This document shows, one piece after another, positions 16,503-24,998 of a DNA stretch of 34,443 bases. The DNA comes from Bacillota bacterium (lineage in GTDB: Bacteria > Bacillota > Clostridia > Peptostreptococcales > Acidaminobacteraceae), in contig JAEZUZ010000032.1 in the NCBI GenBank assembly GCA_023443345.1, positions 1 through 34,443 of the forward strand, written 5' to 3'. A program made the translations under genes and the position numbers. Below the pieces are notes generated by a model. The model did no database searches and had not been told where the DNA came from. It saw only the letters and a list, made by a program, of their open reading frames with translations. How positions within the stretch are numbered: position 1 is the stretch's first letter; every line of letters starts with the position of its first letter.

Positions 16503-16531
16503 TTGCCATAGTAACTCTTACATGTTACATT
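16503..16531 (+). promoter_or_regulatory. Candidate promoter of phnD
   Basis: TTGCCA (16503-16508), 17-nt spacer, TACATT (16526-16531), about 37 nt before the phnD start. Sigma-A-like with good spacing. Confidence 0.55.
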
Positions 16532-16568
16532 AAAAGTGTCGAATGACTTCACAACATAAGGAGGAAAT

Positions 16569-17645
16569 ATGAAGAAGCTATTGGCTTTAATTCTTGTATT
16601 AGTTCTTTCAATTTCTGTTTTTGCAGGATGTTCTAAGAAAGATGATACAAAGCAAGGTACAGGTTCTACAACAGAACAGCCTCAAGAAGAGAAGAAGGAT
16701 GAATTAAAAGTGATTGATACACTTAAGATTGCCTTTGTTCCTTCAAAAGAACCACAAGAGATTATCACTGCTACAGATCCTTTAAAGAAATTATTAAAGG
16801 ACGAATTAGTTAAACACGGCTATGATGTAAAGAACGTAGATATAAGCGTTGGTACATCTTATGAAGCTGTTGGTGAAGGTATGGAAGCTGGAACAACAGA
16901 TGTTGGTTTCATCCCAGGTGGTACATATGTACTTTATTCTGATGGCGTAGATGTTCTTTTAACAGCAACAAGAGCTGGTCTAAGCAAGGACAGTGAAAAC
17001 GCTAAGGACTGGAACGATGGAAAAGCTACAGAACCTAAAGATGAACAAGTAACTTACTACAGAAGTTTAATGATAGCAGGCCCAAGTGCTAAGGGTAAAG
17101 AATTAGCTGAAAAAGTAAATTCTGGACAAGAATTGACAGCTGATGATCTTAAGAGTGCTAAATGGGGACACAGATCACCAACTTCATCTTCAGGCTATAT
17201 CTATCCATCAATTTATCTAAAAGGTAAATATGGCTTTACTCTTGGTGATGTTCCACAAGCTGTAGAACTAGATTCTTATGGTTCTTCAATCGCTAAATTA
17301 GCTGACGAATCAGTAGATATCGTAACAATTTATGCTGATGCTAGAAGAGACTATGCTAAGAAGTGGAATGAAGAGTTCAATAGAGATGGAAGCATCTGGG
17401 AAGATACACAAGTAATCGGCGTAAGTGATCCAATTTATAACGATACAATCAGTGTTTCAAAATCTTCTAAGATCATGGATGAAGAGTTCAAGAAAGCACT
17501 TTCTGATTCATTCATCAAGATTGGTTCTACTCCAGAAGGTGTAGAAGTTATGAAAATATATTCTCACGAAGGTTACAAGCCTGCAAAAGCTAGTGATTAT
17601 GATAAAGAGCGTGAAGCTCAAGAACTTCTAAAGAGCTTCAATTAA
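16569..17645 (+). CDS. phnD: Phosphonate-type ABC transporter substrate-binding lipoprotein PhnD
   Basis: Extracellular receptor of a phosphonate/phosphite-type importer (358 aa). Lipoprotein signal MKKLLALILVLVLSISVFAGC with the lipobox Cys at residue 21, then a low-complexity Gly/Gln/Glu/Lys linker. The PhnD domain begins at LKIAFVPSKEP (about 53-63); TSYEAVGEGMEAGTTDVGFI and WGHRSPTSSSGYIYPS (about 197-212) are the phosphate-moiety binding blocks. No C-P lyase or other phosphonate-degrading gene lies nearby, so the ligand could be phosphonate, phosphite or another organophosphate. RBS AAGGAGG. It is followed by a hairpin that may boost its dose relative to the membrane parts. Confidence 0.88.
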   Translation: MKKLLALILVLVLSISVFAGCSKKDDTKQGTGSTTEQPQEEKKDELKVIDTLKIAFVPSKEPQEIITATDPLKKLLKDELVKHGYDVKNVDISVGTSYEAVGEGMEAGTTDVGFIPGGTYVLYSDGVDVLLTATRAGLSKDSENAKDWNDGKATEPKDEQVTYYRSLMIAGPSAKGKELAEKVNSGQELTADDLKSAKWGHRSPTSSSGYIYPSIYLKGKYGFTLGDVPQAVELDSYGSSIAKLADESVDIVTIYADARRDYAKKWNEEFNRDGSIWEDTQVIGVSDPIYNDTISVSKSSKIMDEEFKKALSDSFIKIGSTPEGVEVMKIYSHEGYKPAKASDYDKEREAQELLKSFN

Positions 17646-17663
17646 TAAATAAGTATTTTGATT

Positions 17664-17693
17664 AGCAAGGCATGTAAATGCCTTGCTTTTTTT
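17664..17693 (+). terminator. Terminator/attenuator between phnD and phnC
   Basis: AGCAAGGCAT (17664-17673), loop GTAA, ATGCCTTGCT (17678-17687), then T7. A perfect 10-bp stem placed directly before the phnC RBS, so it likely acts as a partial terminator within the operon. Confidence 0.8.
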
Positions 17694-17704
17694 AAGGAGA
17701 TATA

Positions 17705-18469
17705 GTGATACATTTTAATAAAGTTGATAAAGTGTACCCTGGAGGAGTTCACGCTCTAAAGAATATAGACATCAAAATTGAACAGGGCGAATTTATAGCT
17801 ATAATAGGACTTTCTGGTGCTGGAAAGTCTACCCTTATAAGAACTATCAATAAGATGATAGATATAACTTCTGGAACTCTTACAGTCAATGGCAATGATG
17901 TTTCTCAGTTAAAGGGTAAAGATTTAAGAAAATTCAGACAAAAAATAGGAATGGTATTTCAAAGTTTCAATCTTGTTCCTAGAATTAGCGTGATTAAGAA
18001 TGTGTTAACATCAAGAGTTCCTCATATGTCCTTATTTAAGAGTATTTTGGGGCTATATTCTAGAGAAGATAAGATCAAAGCTTTGGAAGCTTTAGATAAA
18101 CTTGGAATACTTGATAAGGCATATGTAAGAAGCGATAGATTATCAGGTGGACAGATGCAGAGAGTGGCACTTGCAAGAACTTTAGCACAAGATCCACAGA
18201 TTATTCTTGCAGATGAGCCTGTAGCTTCGCTTGATCCAATAACTGCTGAGCAAGTTATGGATGATTTTACTAGAATAAATAGAGATTTAAATATAACAGT
18301 TTTAATAAATATCCACCATGTTGATTTAGCTCTTAAATATGCAAAGAGAATAATTGGAATTAGAGCTGGCGAGATAGTATATGATGGGCCTTCATCAGAA
18401 GTAGATGAAGAGACACTTAAGTTTATTTATGGAAGAAAGTTAAAGGCTGATGAAAGGATGATGGATTAA
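17705..18469 (+). CDS. phnC: Phosphonate-type ABC transporter ATP-binding protein PhnC
   Basis: Cytoplasmic ATPase (254 aa) for the PhnE permeases. Walker A GLSGAGKST (about residues 36-44), Q-loop MVFQSFNL, signature LSGGQMQRVALAR (about 145-157), Walker B IILADEPVASLD (about 166-177), H-loop NIHHVD. The start is GTG (17705), chosen because the PhnC N-terminus MIHFNKVDKVYPGG follows and AAGGAGA lies 6 nt upstream. The stop and the next start overlap (TAATG). Confidence 0.9.
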   Translation: MIHFNKVDKVYPGGVHALKNIDIKIEQGEFIAIIGLSGAGKSTLIRTINKMIDITSGTLTVNGNDVSQLKGKDLRKFRQKIGMVFQSFNLVPRISVIKNVLTSRVPHMSLFKSILGLYSREDKIKALEALDKLGILDKAYVRSDRLSGGQMQRVALARTLAQDPQIILADEPVASLDPITAEQVMDDFTRINRDLNITVLINIHHVDLALKYAKRIIGIRAGEIVYDGPSSEVDEETLKFIYGRKLKADERMMD

Positions 18470-19269
18470 TGAAAAGAAGACAATATACATTGCCTTCTGG
18501 CAAAGTCGTTGTTCAGCCCATATCTAAGTTGCCTATTATATTGGCCATATTACTTGTGATTGGCTATATTTCAGTGAGAATAACCGGATTTGATCTAAGA
18601 GTGATATTTAATAAAGGGAATCAATTTTTTATAGTTTTATCGAGAATGTTTCCTCCAAATTTGCAATATTATAATAAGGTTCTAGATCCACTATTTGATA
18701 CGATAAAGATGAGCTTTTTAGGGTCATTTATTGGTGCTTTATTGGCATTTCCATTTGCAGTTCTATCTTCTGTAAATATAAATACAAATAAAGTTTCTAG
18801 GACAGTAATAAGATTTATTTTTAGTATTCTTAGAACTTTTCCACCACTAGTTATAGCTCTTATTGCAACTTCAATAGTTGGAATAGGAACTCTAGCTGGA
18901 ACAATAGCACTTTGTATATTTACATGGGCAATAATATGCAAGATGCTATATGAACATATTGAGACGGTTGACATGAATCCATACGAGGCCATGCTCTCGC
19001 TTGGAGCTACAAAGGTAAGAGCATTTTTCTGTGCTATAGTGCCACAGATACTTGCTTCATATTTCTCAATAACTCTATATACACTTGAGATGAATGTAAG
19101 AAATGCTGCAATTCTTGGTTATGTCGGTGCTGGTGGTATTGGATTATTACTTCAGAGGGATTTATCTTTGAGAACATATGATAAGGTTGCAACTGTTATT
19201 CTGATGTTATTTATCACAGTTTTAATAATTGAGAACCTTAGCAGATATCTAAGAAAGAGGTTAAACTAG
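18469..19269 (+). CDS. phnE: Phosphonate-type ABC transporter permease PhnE (first)
   Basis: Integral membrane permease (266 aa, about six segments). The cytoplasmic EAA loop that docks the ATPase is visible as YEAMLSLGATKVRAFFCAI (about residues 167-185), followed by the conserved AAILGYVGAGGIG. It overlaps phnC and the second permease by one base at each end, so the three are translated as a block. A second, distinct PhnE follows, implying a heterodimeric channel. Confidence 0.88.
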   Translation: MKRRQYTLPSGKVVVQPISKLPIILAILLVIGYISVRITGFDLRVIFNKGNQFFIVLSRMFPPNLQYYNKVLDPLFDTIKMSFLGSFIGALLAFPFAVLSSVNINTNKVSRTVIRFIFSILRTFPPLVIALIATSIVGIGTLAGTIALCIFTWAIICKMLYEHIETVDMNPYEAMLSLGATKVRAFFCAIVPQILASYFSITLYTLEMNVRNAAILGYVGAGGIGLLLQRDLSLRTYDKVATVILMLFITVLIIENLSRYLRKRLN

Positions 19270-20081
19270 TGAATGTTACAATTCAAGATACACTAAAAAA
19301 AGAACCTAATAGGCTCAGTAGAAATATCCTCATCTTAGCAATTTTGGGATTCTTAACCTTTTGGAGTATGACAGTTATAAAGTTTGATTCTGGAATTAAT
19401 GAGAAAGGTATTCCAATAGCAATAAATATAGTTAAGGGAATATTTACTCCTGATACAAATATACTCTTTAAGTTTAACAACGAAGGAGTTCCTTATCTAT
19501 TGCTTGAGACTGTATCAATTGCATTTTTAGGTACAATTATTGGAGCAATTCTTGCAATCCCATTCGCATTTTTAAGCTCAAAAAATGTTGTTCCAGGCTG
19601 GGTTACAAATATTGGAACATTTTTGATAGCTGCTATAAGGACATTTCCTGCATTCGTTTACGGAATTATGTTTATAAGAGTTACAGGACCAGGGCCATTT
19701 GCCGGAGTTCTTACACTTGCTCTTACAAGTATAGGAATGATAGCAAAGCTATATGTAGAGGCCATTGAAACTATAGATAGAGGAATTATTGAGGCATTAG
19801 ATGCATCAGGATGTACAAAGTTTCAGAAGATAAGATATGGCATCATTCCTCAGTTAATGAGTAATTTCATATCTACAACTATCTATAGATTTGAAATAAA
19901 TATAAAGAATGCTTCAATTCTTGGACTTGTTGGTGCTGGTGGTATTGGAGCTCCTCTTAGCTTTGCAATGAGTTCATATCGTTGGAATGAAGCCGGAGCA
20001 ATTTTGATAGGATTAATTGTTCTAGTAATTGTAGTTGAACAAATTTCTTCAATACTTAGAAATAAACTTGCAAGAGGTTAG
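19269..20081 (+). CDS. phnE: Phosphonate-type ABC transporter permease PhnE (second)
   Basis: A 270-aa paralogue of the preceding permease. The EAA loop is IEALDASGCTKFQKIRYGI (about residues 174-192), followed by ASILGLVGAGGIGAPL. The start is GTG at 19269, overlapping the upstream TAG by one base; the nearby ATG at 19273 is out of frame. Two PhnE-type permeases next to one ATPase is a known arrangement for this transporter type. The operon ends in a UUCG-loop terminator. Confidence 0.87.
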   Translation: MNVTIQDTLKKEPNRLSRNILILAILGFLTFWSMTVIKFDSGINEKGIPIAINIVKGIFTPDTNILFKFNNEGVPYLLLETVSIAFLGTIIGAILAIPFAFLSSKNVVPGWVTNIGTFLIAAIRTFPAFVYGIMFIRVTGPGPFAGVLTLALTSIGMIAKLYVEAIETIDRGIIEALDASGCTKFQKIRYGIIPQLMSNFISTTIYRFEINIKNASILGLVGAGGIGAPLSFAMSSYRWNEAGAILIGLIVLVIVVEQISSILRNKLARG

Positions 20082-20086
20082 TAATT

Positions 20087-20112
20087 AAGGGGATTCGTCC
20101 CCTTTTTATTTT
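20087..20112 (+). terminator. Terminator of the phn operon (UUCG loop)
   Basis: AAGGGGA (20087-20093), loop TTCG, TCCCCTT (20098-20104), then TTTATTTTTA. The extra-stable UUCG tetraloop is intact. Confidence 0.85.
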
Positions 20113-20131
20113 TATTGTCTTAATGTATAAT
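20103..20131 (+). promoter_or_regulatory. Candidate promoter of the amylase gene
   Basis: Consensus -10 TATAAT (20126-20131), 27 nt before the start. The only -35 at 17-nt spacing is TTTTTA (20103-20108), inside the terminator tail, and is weak. Confidence 0.4.
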
Positions 20132-20157
20132 TATAGAAATTTTAAACAGGAGTAATT

Positions 20158-21588
20158 ATGGCTGTTATGATGCAAGCCTTTGAGTGGTACCTAGATAGTG
20201 ATGGAAATCACTTTAAAAGGCTAAGAGAGAATTTAAAAGATCTAAAGGAAAGCGGAATAGATGCACTTTGGTTGCCACCATTTTATAAGGGAACTTCAGA
20301 AAATGATGTGGGATATGGTGTTTATGATTTATACGATTTAGGTGAGTTTGATCAAAAGGGAACTATAAGAACAAAGTACGGAACTAAACAAGAGCTTTTA
20401 GATTTAATTGAAGAGGCACATAGACTAGGAATTAATATATATGCAGATGTCGTAGTAAATCATAAAGCTGGCGCAGATGAGAAAGAACTCTTTCAAGCTG
20501 TTGAAGTAGATCCAAATGATAGAAATATAGAAATATCAGAACCTCATGATATAGAAGGCTGGACTAAATTTACTTTCCCTGGAAGAGGAGATAAATATTC
20601 TAATTTTAAATGGAATTTTAATCACTTTAATGGAGTTGACTACGACGATAGAACAGGTAAAAGTGGAATTTATAGGATACTGGGAGATTACAAGGATTGG
20701 GCTGAAAATGTAAGCTCAGAAAAAGGCAATTTTGATTATCTAATGTTTGCAAATATAGATCACAGCCACCCAGATGTAAAAAATGAGATTTTTAGTTGGA
20801 GTAATTGGCTTGTTAAAGAGACAAATGTAGATGGATTTAGATTTGATGCTGTAAAGCATATAGATGCCACATTTATGAGAGATTTTATTGAACATGTTAG
20901 AACAAATCAGAAAGAGGGATTCTACTGTTTTGGTGAATTTTGGGTAGCAGATAAAAGTAAAACTGATTCGTACCTTTCAGTGACAGACTATGATTTAGAT
21001 TTATTTGATGTTAGGCTACATTTTAATATGTTTAATATAGCAAATGACCCTGAAAATTCCGATATAAGAAAAATATTTGATGATACACTTGTCAAAGATC
21101 ATCCCCTTTTAGCTGTAACATTTGTAGATAATCACGATACTCAACCGGGGCAATCTCTTACAAGCTATATAGATCCATGGTTTAAGAAAATAGCATATGG
21201 TATTATTTTGCTTAGAAAAGAAGGATATCCTTGTATATTCTATGGAGATTACTATGGAAATAAGTCTAGAGAAATGATTTCATTTAAGCCTACAATAGAT
21301 TTATTGCTTTCAGCTAGAAAGAGATTTTTTGAAGCTTCACAGGAAGATGATTTTGTAGATGAAAAACTCTTAGTATGGAAGAGACTTAAAGAAGACGATG
21401 CACTTATAGTATTGCTCAATATAGATTCAGATAGAGATTATCAAGTCAATTTAGGAGAGAGTTTTGCAAATTTAGAATTTATAGATTTAACTAATTCGGT
21501 AGATGAAGTTATTAAATCAGATGAAAATGGTAATATATGCATTAAATCTAAAGGGAGGGATTTAGTGGCATGGGCAGTAAAAAAATAG
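20158..21588 (+). CDS. Cytoplasmic GH13 alpha-amylase
   Basis: Glycoside hydrolase cleaving internal alpha-1,4 bonds of glycogen, starch or maltodextrins (476 aa). No signal peptide, so it acts inside the cell, as bacterial GH13_5-type enzymes do. Conserved regions: I, DVVVNH (about residues 99-104); II, GFRFDAVKH with nucleophile Asp (about 228-236); III, FGEFW with acid/base Glu (about 258-262); IV, FVDNHDT (about 321-327). All catalytic residues are present. RBS AGGAG. Its end overlaps the next gene by 19 nt. No glycogen-synthesis genes are nearby, so it seems to be a free-standing scavenging enzyme. Confidence 0.9.
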   Translation: MAVMMQAFEWYLDSDGNHFKRLRENLKDLKESGIDALWLPPFYKGTSENDVGYGVYDLYDLGEFDQKGTIRTKYGTKQELLDLIEEAHRLGINIYADVVVNHKAGADEKELFQAVEVDPNDRNIEISEPHDIEGWTKFTFPGRGDKYSNFKWNFNHFNGVDYDDRTGKSGIYRILGDYKDWAENVSSEKGNFDYLMFANIDHSHPDVKNEIFSWSNWLVKETNVDGFRFDAVKHIDATFMRDFIEHVRTNQKEGFYCFGEFWVADKSKTDSYLSVTDYDLDLFDVRLHFNMFNIANDPENSDIRKIFDDTLVKDHPLLAVTFVDNHDTQPGQSLTSYIDPWFKKIAYGIILLRKEGYPCIFYGDYYGNKSREMISFKPTIDLLLSARKRFFEASQEDDFVDEKLLVWKRLKEDDALIVLLNIDSDRDYQVNLGESFANLEFIDLTNSVDEVIKSDENGNICIKSKGRDLVAWAVKK

Positions 21589-22145
21589 AAATAACTCTAT
21601 CTATATTTTTATTCATAATTCTCAATGCAATAATTGATAATTTAGATGTAAGTAGATTTCTTCATCTATTTATAGTTGTTATTCTCACATTATTGTCCTT
21701 TTTTGCAGCATATAGACTTGATAAGAATTTTGAAAAGATTTGGTTTAAAAAACTTGAAAAAAATGACATTTTTTATATTGCATTACTTATTATTGTATCT
21801 GTGATATTTGGTGTATTGGTAAATATATTTGATCATAAATTGGTGCCAACTATATACATATGTGTTGGAAATGCAATGTTTTATAGACTTACTCTATTTA
21901 TTAGATTGATGATGCTTGGGCTTTTGACATTTACTCTATATAAAATTGCACCTGAGTATAAAAATATATTGATTGTGTTTTCGACGTTTCTTTTTACTTT
22001 TGAAGTACAGTCTTTAAGCCTTGTAAGTATATTTGTGTTTTGGATTATAACATTTATAACTTTATTGATTGGCACGATAAGAGATAGAGCACATTACGCA
22101 GTATTTATCCCTAGTATTATGTTGATATTTCTCCAATTTTATTAA
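21570..22145 (+). CDS. Unrecognised small membrane protein
   Basis: 191 aa with about six hydrophobic segments and very short loops. I do not recognise the family. It begins inside the 3' end of the amylase gene (RBS GGGAGG within that gene, ATG 21570), so translation is probably coupled. A short charged loop (residues about 50-65, RLDKNFEKIWFKKLEKND) separates the second and third segments. No signature motif was seen. AT content is at the upper end for the window, and Ile/Leu/Phe dominate. Confidence 0.7.
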   Translation: MGSKKIEITLSIFLFIILNAIIDNLDVSRFLHLFIVVILTLLSFFAAYRLDKNFEKIWFKKLEKNDIFYIALLIIVSVIFGVLVNIFDHKLVPTIYICVGNAMFYRLTLFIRLMMLGLLTFTLYKIAPEYKNILIVFSTFLFTFEVQSLSLVSIFVFWIITFITLLIGTIRDRAHYAVFIPSIMLIFLQFY

Positions 22146-22171
22146 GCTAAATTTTTTTACATTAATACTTG

Positions 22172-22199
22172 TTGAATTTTTACTTTTTTAGTGTATAAT
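22172..22199 (+). promoter_or_regulatory. Promoter of the LPXTG protein gene
   Basis: TTGAAT (22172-22177), 16-nt spacer, TATAAT (22194-22199). The 5' leader up to the TTG start at 22247 holds alternating TATATA tracts. Confidence 0.6.
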
Positions 22200-22246
22200 G
22201 ATAGGGCAATAATATATCGTATATATTGTATATATAGGAGGGAATT

Positions 22247-24856
22247 TTGAAAAATATTTTTAGAAAAGGATTAGCAATAGTTCTTTGCTTAATGTTACTA
22301 GTTCCTTATGCATCTTTTGCTGATACAACAGGAACAGATACTGTAACAGAAGAGGCAAATCCAGCAGGAACAGGTGAAGAAGCTCAACCAGCTACAGCTG
22401 AAGATACAGCTCCGGCTGAAGCGGCTCCAGCTGCAGCACCTTCAGAAGAAGAAACTGACTTAGCTGCTCCATATGATGCAGATTTAGGTGGTTGGACAAC
22501 AGAAGCTTATACTCCAGATTCTACTAATTCATCAAAAAGATTTACTGGAATTCCTGCTTTTGCAAGCGGTTATAGTGTTTCAAAAACTAAGGTATATGAT
22601 GTAAATAATTCTGGAATATATACAGAAGTTATACCTGTAGGAACCCAAGTAGGTAATGATCCTGATTTAAATACAAAGATTGAAGTGTTATTCAAGGTTG
22701 GAGATAATGTTGAGCCTGGAAAACACGAACTTAGATTAGTTGTTGCTTACAAATCAGGTAAGGACATTGCTAAAAGCTACTACAAGCTTACTTATACTGT
22801 AGAGCCTGTTAATAAAGTAATCACATATATGGTTGATGGGGAAATATATGCTAGAAGATCTTATCGTGTAGATAATTATCTAAAAGAAATTGATAACCCA
22901 GAGAAACCTGGACATGAATTTATTGGATGGTTCTCAGAAGAAAATGGACAAGGTACAAGCTACACAGAAGGTGATTCAGTACCTAGAAAGAGCAAGACAT
23001 TATATGCTTACTTCAGAGACGAATCAACACCAAAAGAACAATATGTAGTAAGATTTAATCCATCATTCTATGGACATATTAAAGAAGCAGAACAAGATTT
23101 TGCACTTAACTATTCTTATTCAAAATTTGTCAATGCTGGAGAGCCAATTGAAGCCCCAGAAGTTCATGAGTTAAATAAAGATAAACACCCATTTATGTAT
23201 TGGGCACTATCTGATGATCCAACTCATGCTGAGTATGATTTAACTCAACCAGTTACTCATGATGTTAATTTAATTGCAATATACAAGGATGGCGTTCATA
23301 GAGAAGAAGTAAACAATCCTAATTACACAGGTCTAATTTTAGATAGATTCTATATTGATCTTGACCCTGCAGATGGATATGGATTTGACTTTTCATTAAA
23401 TAAACCTGGAAGATCAAATTTCAAAATTGAGCCACAAGAAATTAATGGAGTGAAGTTTGAACATGAAGTAGTTGAAACTCACGATGATGGCTCACCAAAG
23501 AAGATACATGTTTTCTTTTCAGGTAGAGCTACAAAGTCATTCATAGATAAGATTGTACTTAGCTACACAAATCCAGATACTCAAGCAGAAGAAAAGGGTG
23601 GAGAATTAATCGTTTTTGCTCAACCATCTGTTAGAACAGCTCTAGACTATAAAGATGGAAAAGTTGCAAATTATAAAGAAATTCAAGATGGAATTAATTC
23701 ACCTCACACAAGTGTTGAACGCGAAAAAGATTTAGGCGATAACAAAGCTTTTGTAACAACTCAAAGCAATGTTAATAAACAAAGCTGGCAAGAAGTTGCA
23801 GATGCTTTAGATATGAAGCCAGAAAGTTATCCTGAATATCTAACTTTCCTAGGTTGGAAAGACGAAGAAGGAAATGAATATAGCAAATTAAGAGATTATA
23901 TCCCAAGATATCAATTGACTCTTTCAGCTATGTTTGATTATAAATATGTATCTGAAGCTCCAACAGATGTTGTAGCTATTAGAGATAAAGACAATAACAA
24001 CGTCGTTGTAACAGGAAAGGGTGTACCTGGAAGTACTGTTAAAATCGTATATGGAGATACAACTTTTGAAGTGGAAGTTGACAAGGATGGAAACTTCAAG
24101 AAAGAAATTCCTCTAACAGAAGGCGTAGAAACAGTTACTGTTATTACAAAAGAACCTAATAAAAAGGATTCAACAGGAGTTAGTGTAAATATAGTTGATA
24201 AGGGTAAAAAACCTTCTCCAGCAACTGAAGTTACAGCTGAAAATACAGATAAAAATACAGAAGTAAAAGGTAAAACTGATCCTAATACAGTTGTTGTTGT
24301 TACAGACAAAAATGGCAATAAAATTGGAGAAGGAACATCAGACGAAAAAGGTAACTTCACAATAGTAATTGACAAACAAAAAGTAGGAGATAATATCTTT
24401 GTTACTCCTATCAATGGTGATGTAGAAGGTGACAAGACACCTGTAACTGTAACTAATAAAGACAAAGATAAAGATAAAGAAAAGGATGCAGATAAAGTTA
24501 AACTTGTTGATCCAGGTGTTGTTGATATTGAAAAGGGAAGCACATTTGATCCTAATAGTTTAATAGATAAGATCGGTATTCCTGAAGAACTTAAGGACAA
24601 AGTAAAAATAGTAACTGCTAATGGTCAACCTATTGATACAAGCAAGACTGGAAAATTCCAAACAACTTTAATTATTAAGTATCCAGATGGTTCAGAAAGA
24701 ATGTTTGTATTAACTTACAATATTGTAGATCCATCATCTAATAACAAAGAAGGATTGCCATCTACAGGTAGTACACAAAATGTTCTATTTATGGCTATTG
24801 CTTCATTGATGCTTGCTGCAGGTTCAGCATTTGTTCTTAAGTCTAAGAAAAACTAA
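22247..24856 (+). CDS. LPXTG-anchored surface protein with InlB-type repeats and Ig-like domains
   Basis: An 869-aa cell-wall protein. The signal peptide (residues 1-26) ends at SFADTTG; an Ala/Glu/Pro/Thr-rich spacer follows (27-72). Three InlB B-repeat/Flg_new-like modules follow: about 190-255 (EFIGWFSEENG), 267-348 (FMYWALSDDP) and 530-585 (TFLGWKDEEG). Next come two bacterial Ig modules (about 590-730, PGSTVKIVYGDTTF and NTVVVVTDKNGNK), a KDKDKEKD tract, and a Rib-like domain (about 760-830). The sorting signal is LPSTG with a hydrophobic helix and KSKKN tail. The start is TTG with RBS AGGAGGG. The sortase at 15740-16420 could anchor it. Adhesion is a reasonable but unproven role. Confidence 0.88.
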   Translation: MKNIFRKGLAIVLCLMLLVPYASFADTTGTDTVTEEANPAGTGEEAQPATAEDTAPAEAAPAAAPSEEETDLAAPYDADLGGWTTEAYTPDSTNSSKRFTGIPAFASGYSVSKTKVYDVNNSGIYTEVIPVGTQVGNDPDLNTKIEVLFKVGDNVEPGKHELRLVVAYKSGKDIAKSYYKLTYTVEPVNKVITYMVDGEIYARRSYRVDNYLKEIDNPEKPGHEFIGWFSEENGQGTSYTEGDSVPRKSKTLYAYFRDESTPKEQYVVRFNPSFYGHIKEAEQDFALNYSYSKFVNAGEPIEAPEVHELNKDKHPFMYWALSDDPTHAEYDLTQPVTHDVNLIAIYKDGVHREEVNNPNYTGLILDRFYIDLDPADGYGFDFSLNKPGRSNFKIEPQEINGVKFEHEVVETHDDGSPKKIHVFFSGRATKSFIDKIVLSYTNPDTQAEEKGGELIVFAQPSVRTALDYKDGKVANYKEIQDGINSPHTSVEREKDLGDNKAFVTTQSNVNKQSWQEVADALDMKPESYPEYLTFLGWKDEEGNEYSKLRDYIPRYQLTLSAMFDYKYVSEAPTDVVAIRDKDNNNVVVTGKGVPGSTVKIVYGDTTFEVEVDKDGNFKKEIPLTEGVETVTVITKEPNKKDSTGVSVNIVDKGKKPSPATEVTAENTDKNTEVKGKTDPNTVVVVTDKNGNKIGEGTSDEKGNFTIVIDKQKVGDNIFVTPINGDVEGDKTPVTVTNKDKDKDKEKDADKVKLVDPGVVDIEKGSTFDPNSLIDKIGIPEELKDKVKIVTANGQPIDTSKTGKFQTTLIIKYPDGSERMFVLTYNIVDPSSNNKEGLPSTGSTQNVLFMAIASLMLAAGSAFVLKSKKN

Positions 24857-24867
24857 TATAATAAATT

Positions 24868-24893
24868 AGCGAAGAGAAATCTTCGCTTTTTTT
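24868..24893 (+). terminator. Terminator of the LPXTG gene (GAAA loop)
   Basis: AGCGAAGA (24868-24875), loop GAAA, TCTTCGCT (24880-24887), then a T-run to 24893. Confidence 0.85.
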
Positions 24894-24915
24894 ATTGTAA
24901 TTTTATTTTTTTGTC

Positions 24916-24943
24916 TTGATTTTTTTTGTATATTTGATACAAT
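24916..24943 (+). promoter_or_regulatory. Candidate promoter of the XRE-pot operon
   Basis: TTGATT (24916-24921), 16-nt spacer, TACAAT (24938-24943). It lies immediately upstream of the palindromic candidate operator. Confidence 0.5.
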
Positions 24944-24950
24944 TATATAG

Positions 24951-24985
24951 GTTTAATATATTAAACTTATTGTTTAATATAATAC
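24951..24985. promoter_or_regulatory. Palindromic candidate operator of the XRE-cupin regulator
   Basis: A perfect 16-nt palindrome GTTTAATATATTAAAC (24951-24966) followed by a degenerate copy GTTTAATATAATAC (24972-24985), 21 bp start to start, i.e. on the same DNA face. It lies between the -10 and the start codon of the regulator, ideal for autorepression. Confidence 0.6.
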
Positions 24986-24998
24986 TTAGGAGATTTCT

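Noticed and set aside
22204..22240. Alternating TATATA tracts before the LPXTG start as a possible operator
   Set aside because: The symmetry is imperfect and such tracts are expected by chance in an AT-rich leader.
23938..24600. 220-aa open frame on the minus strand, Ser/Leu/Thr-rich
   Set aside because: Antisense to the repetitive 3' part of the LPXTG gene. The composition mirrors Lys/Asp/Glu/Val codons, and it has no RBS or recognisable motif.
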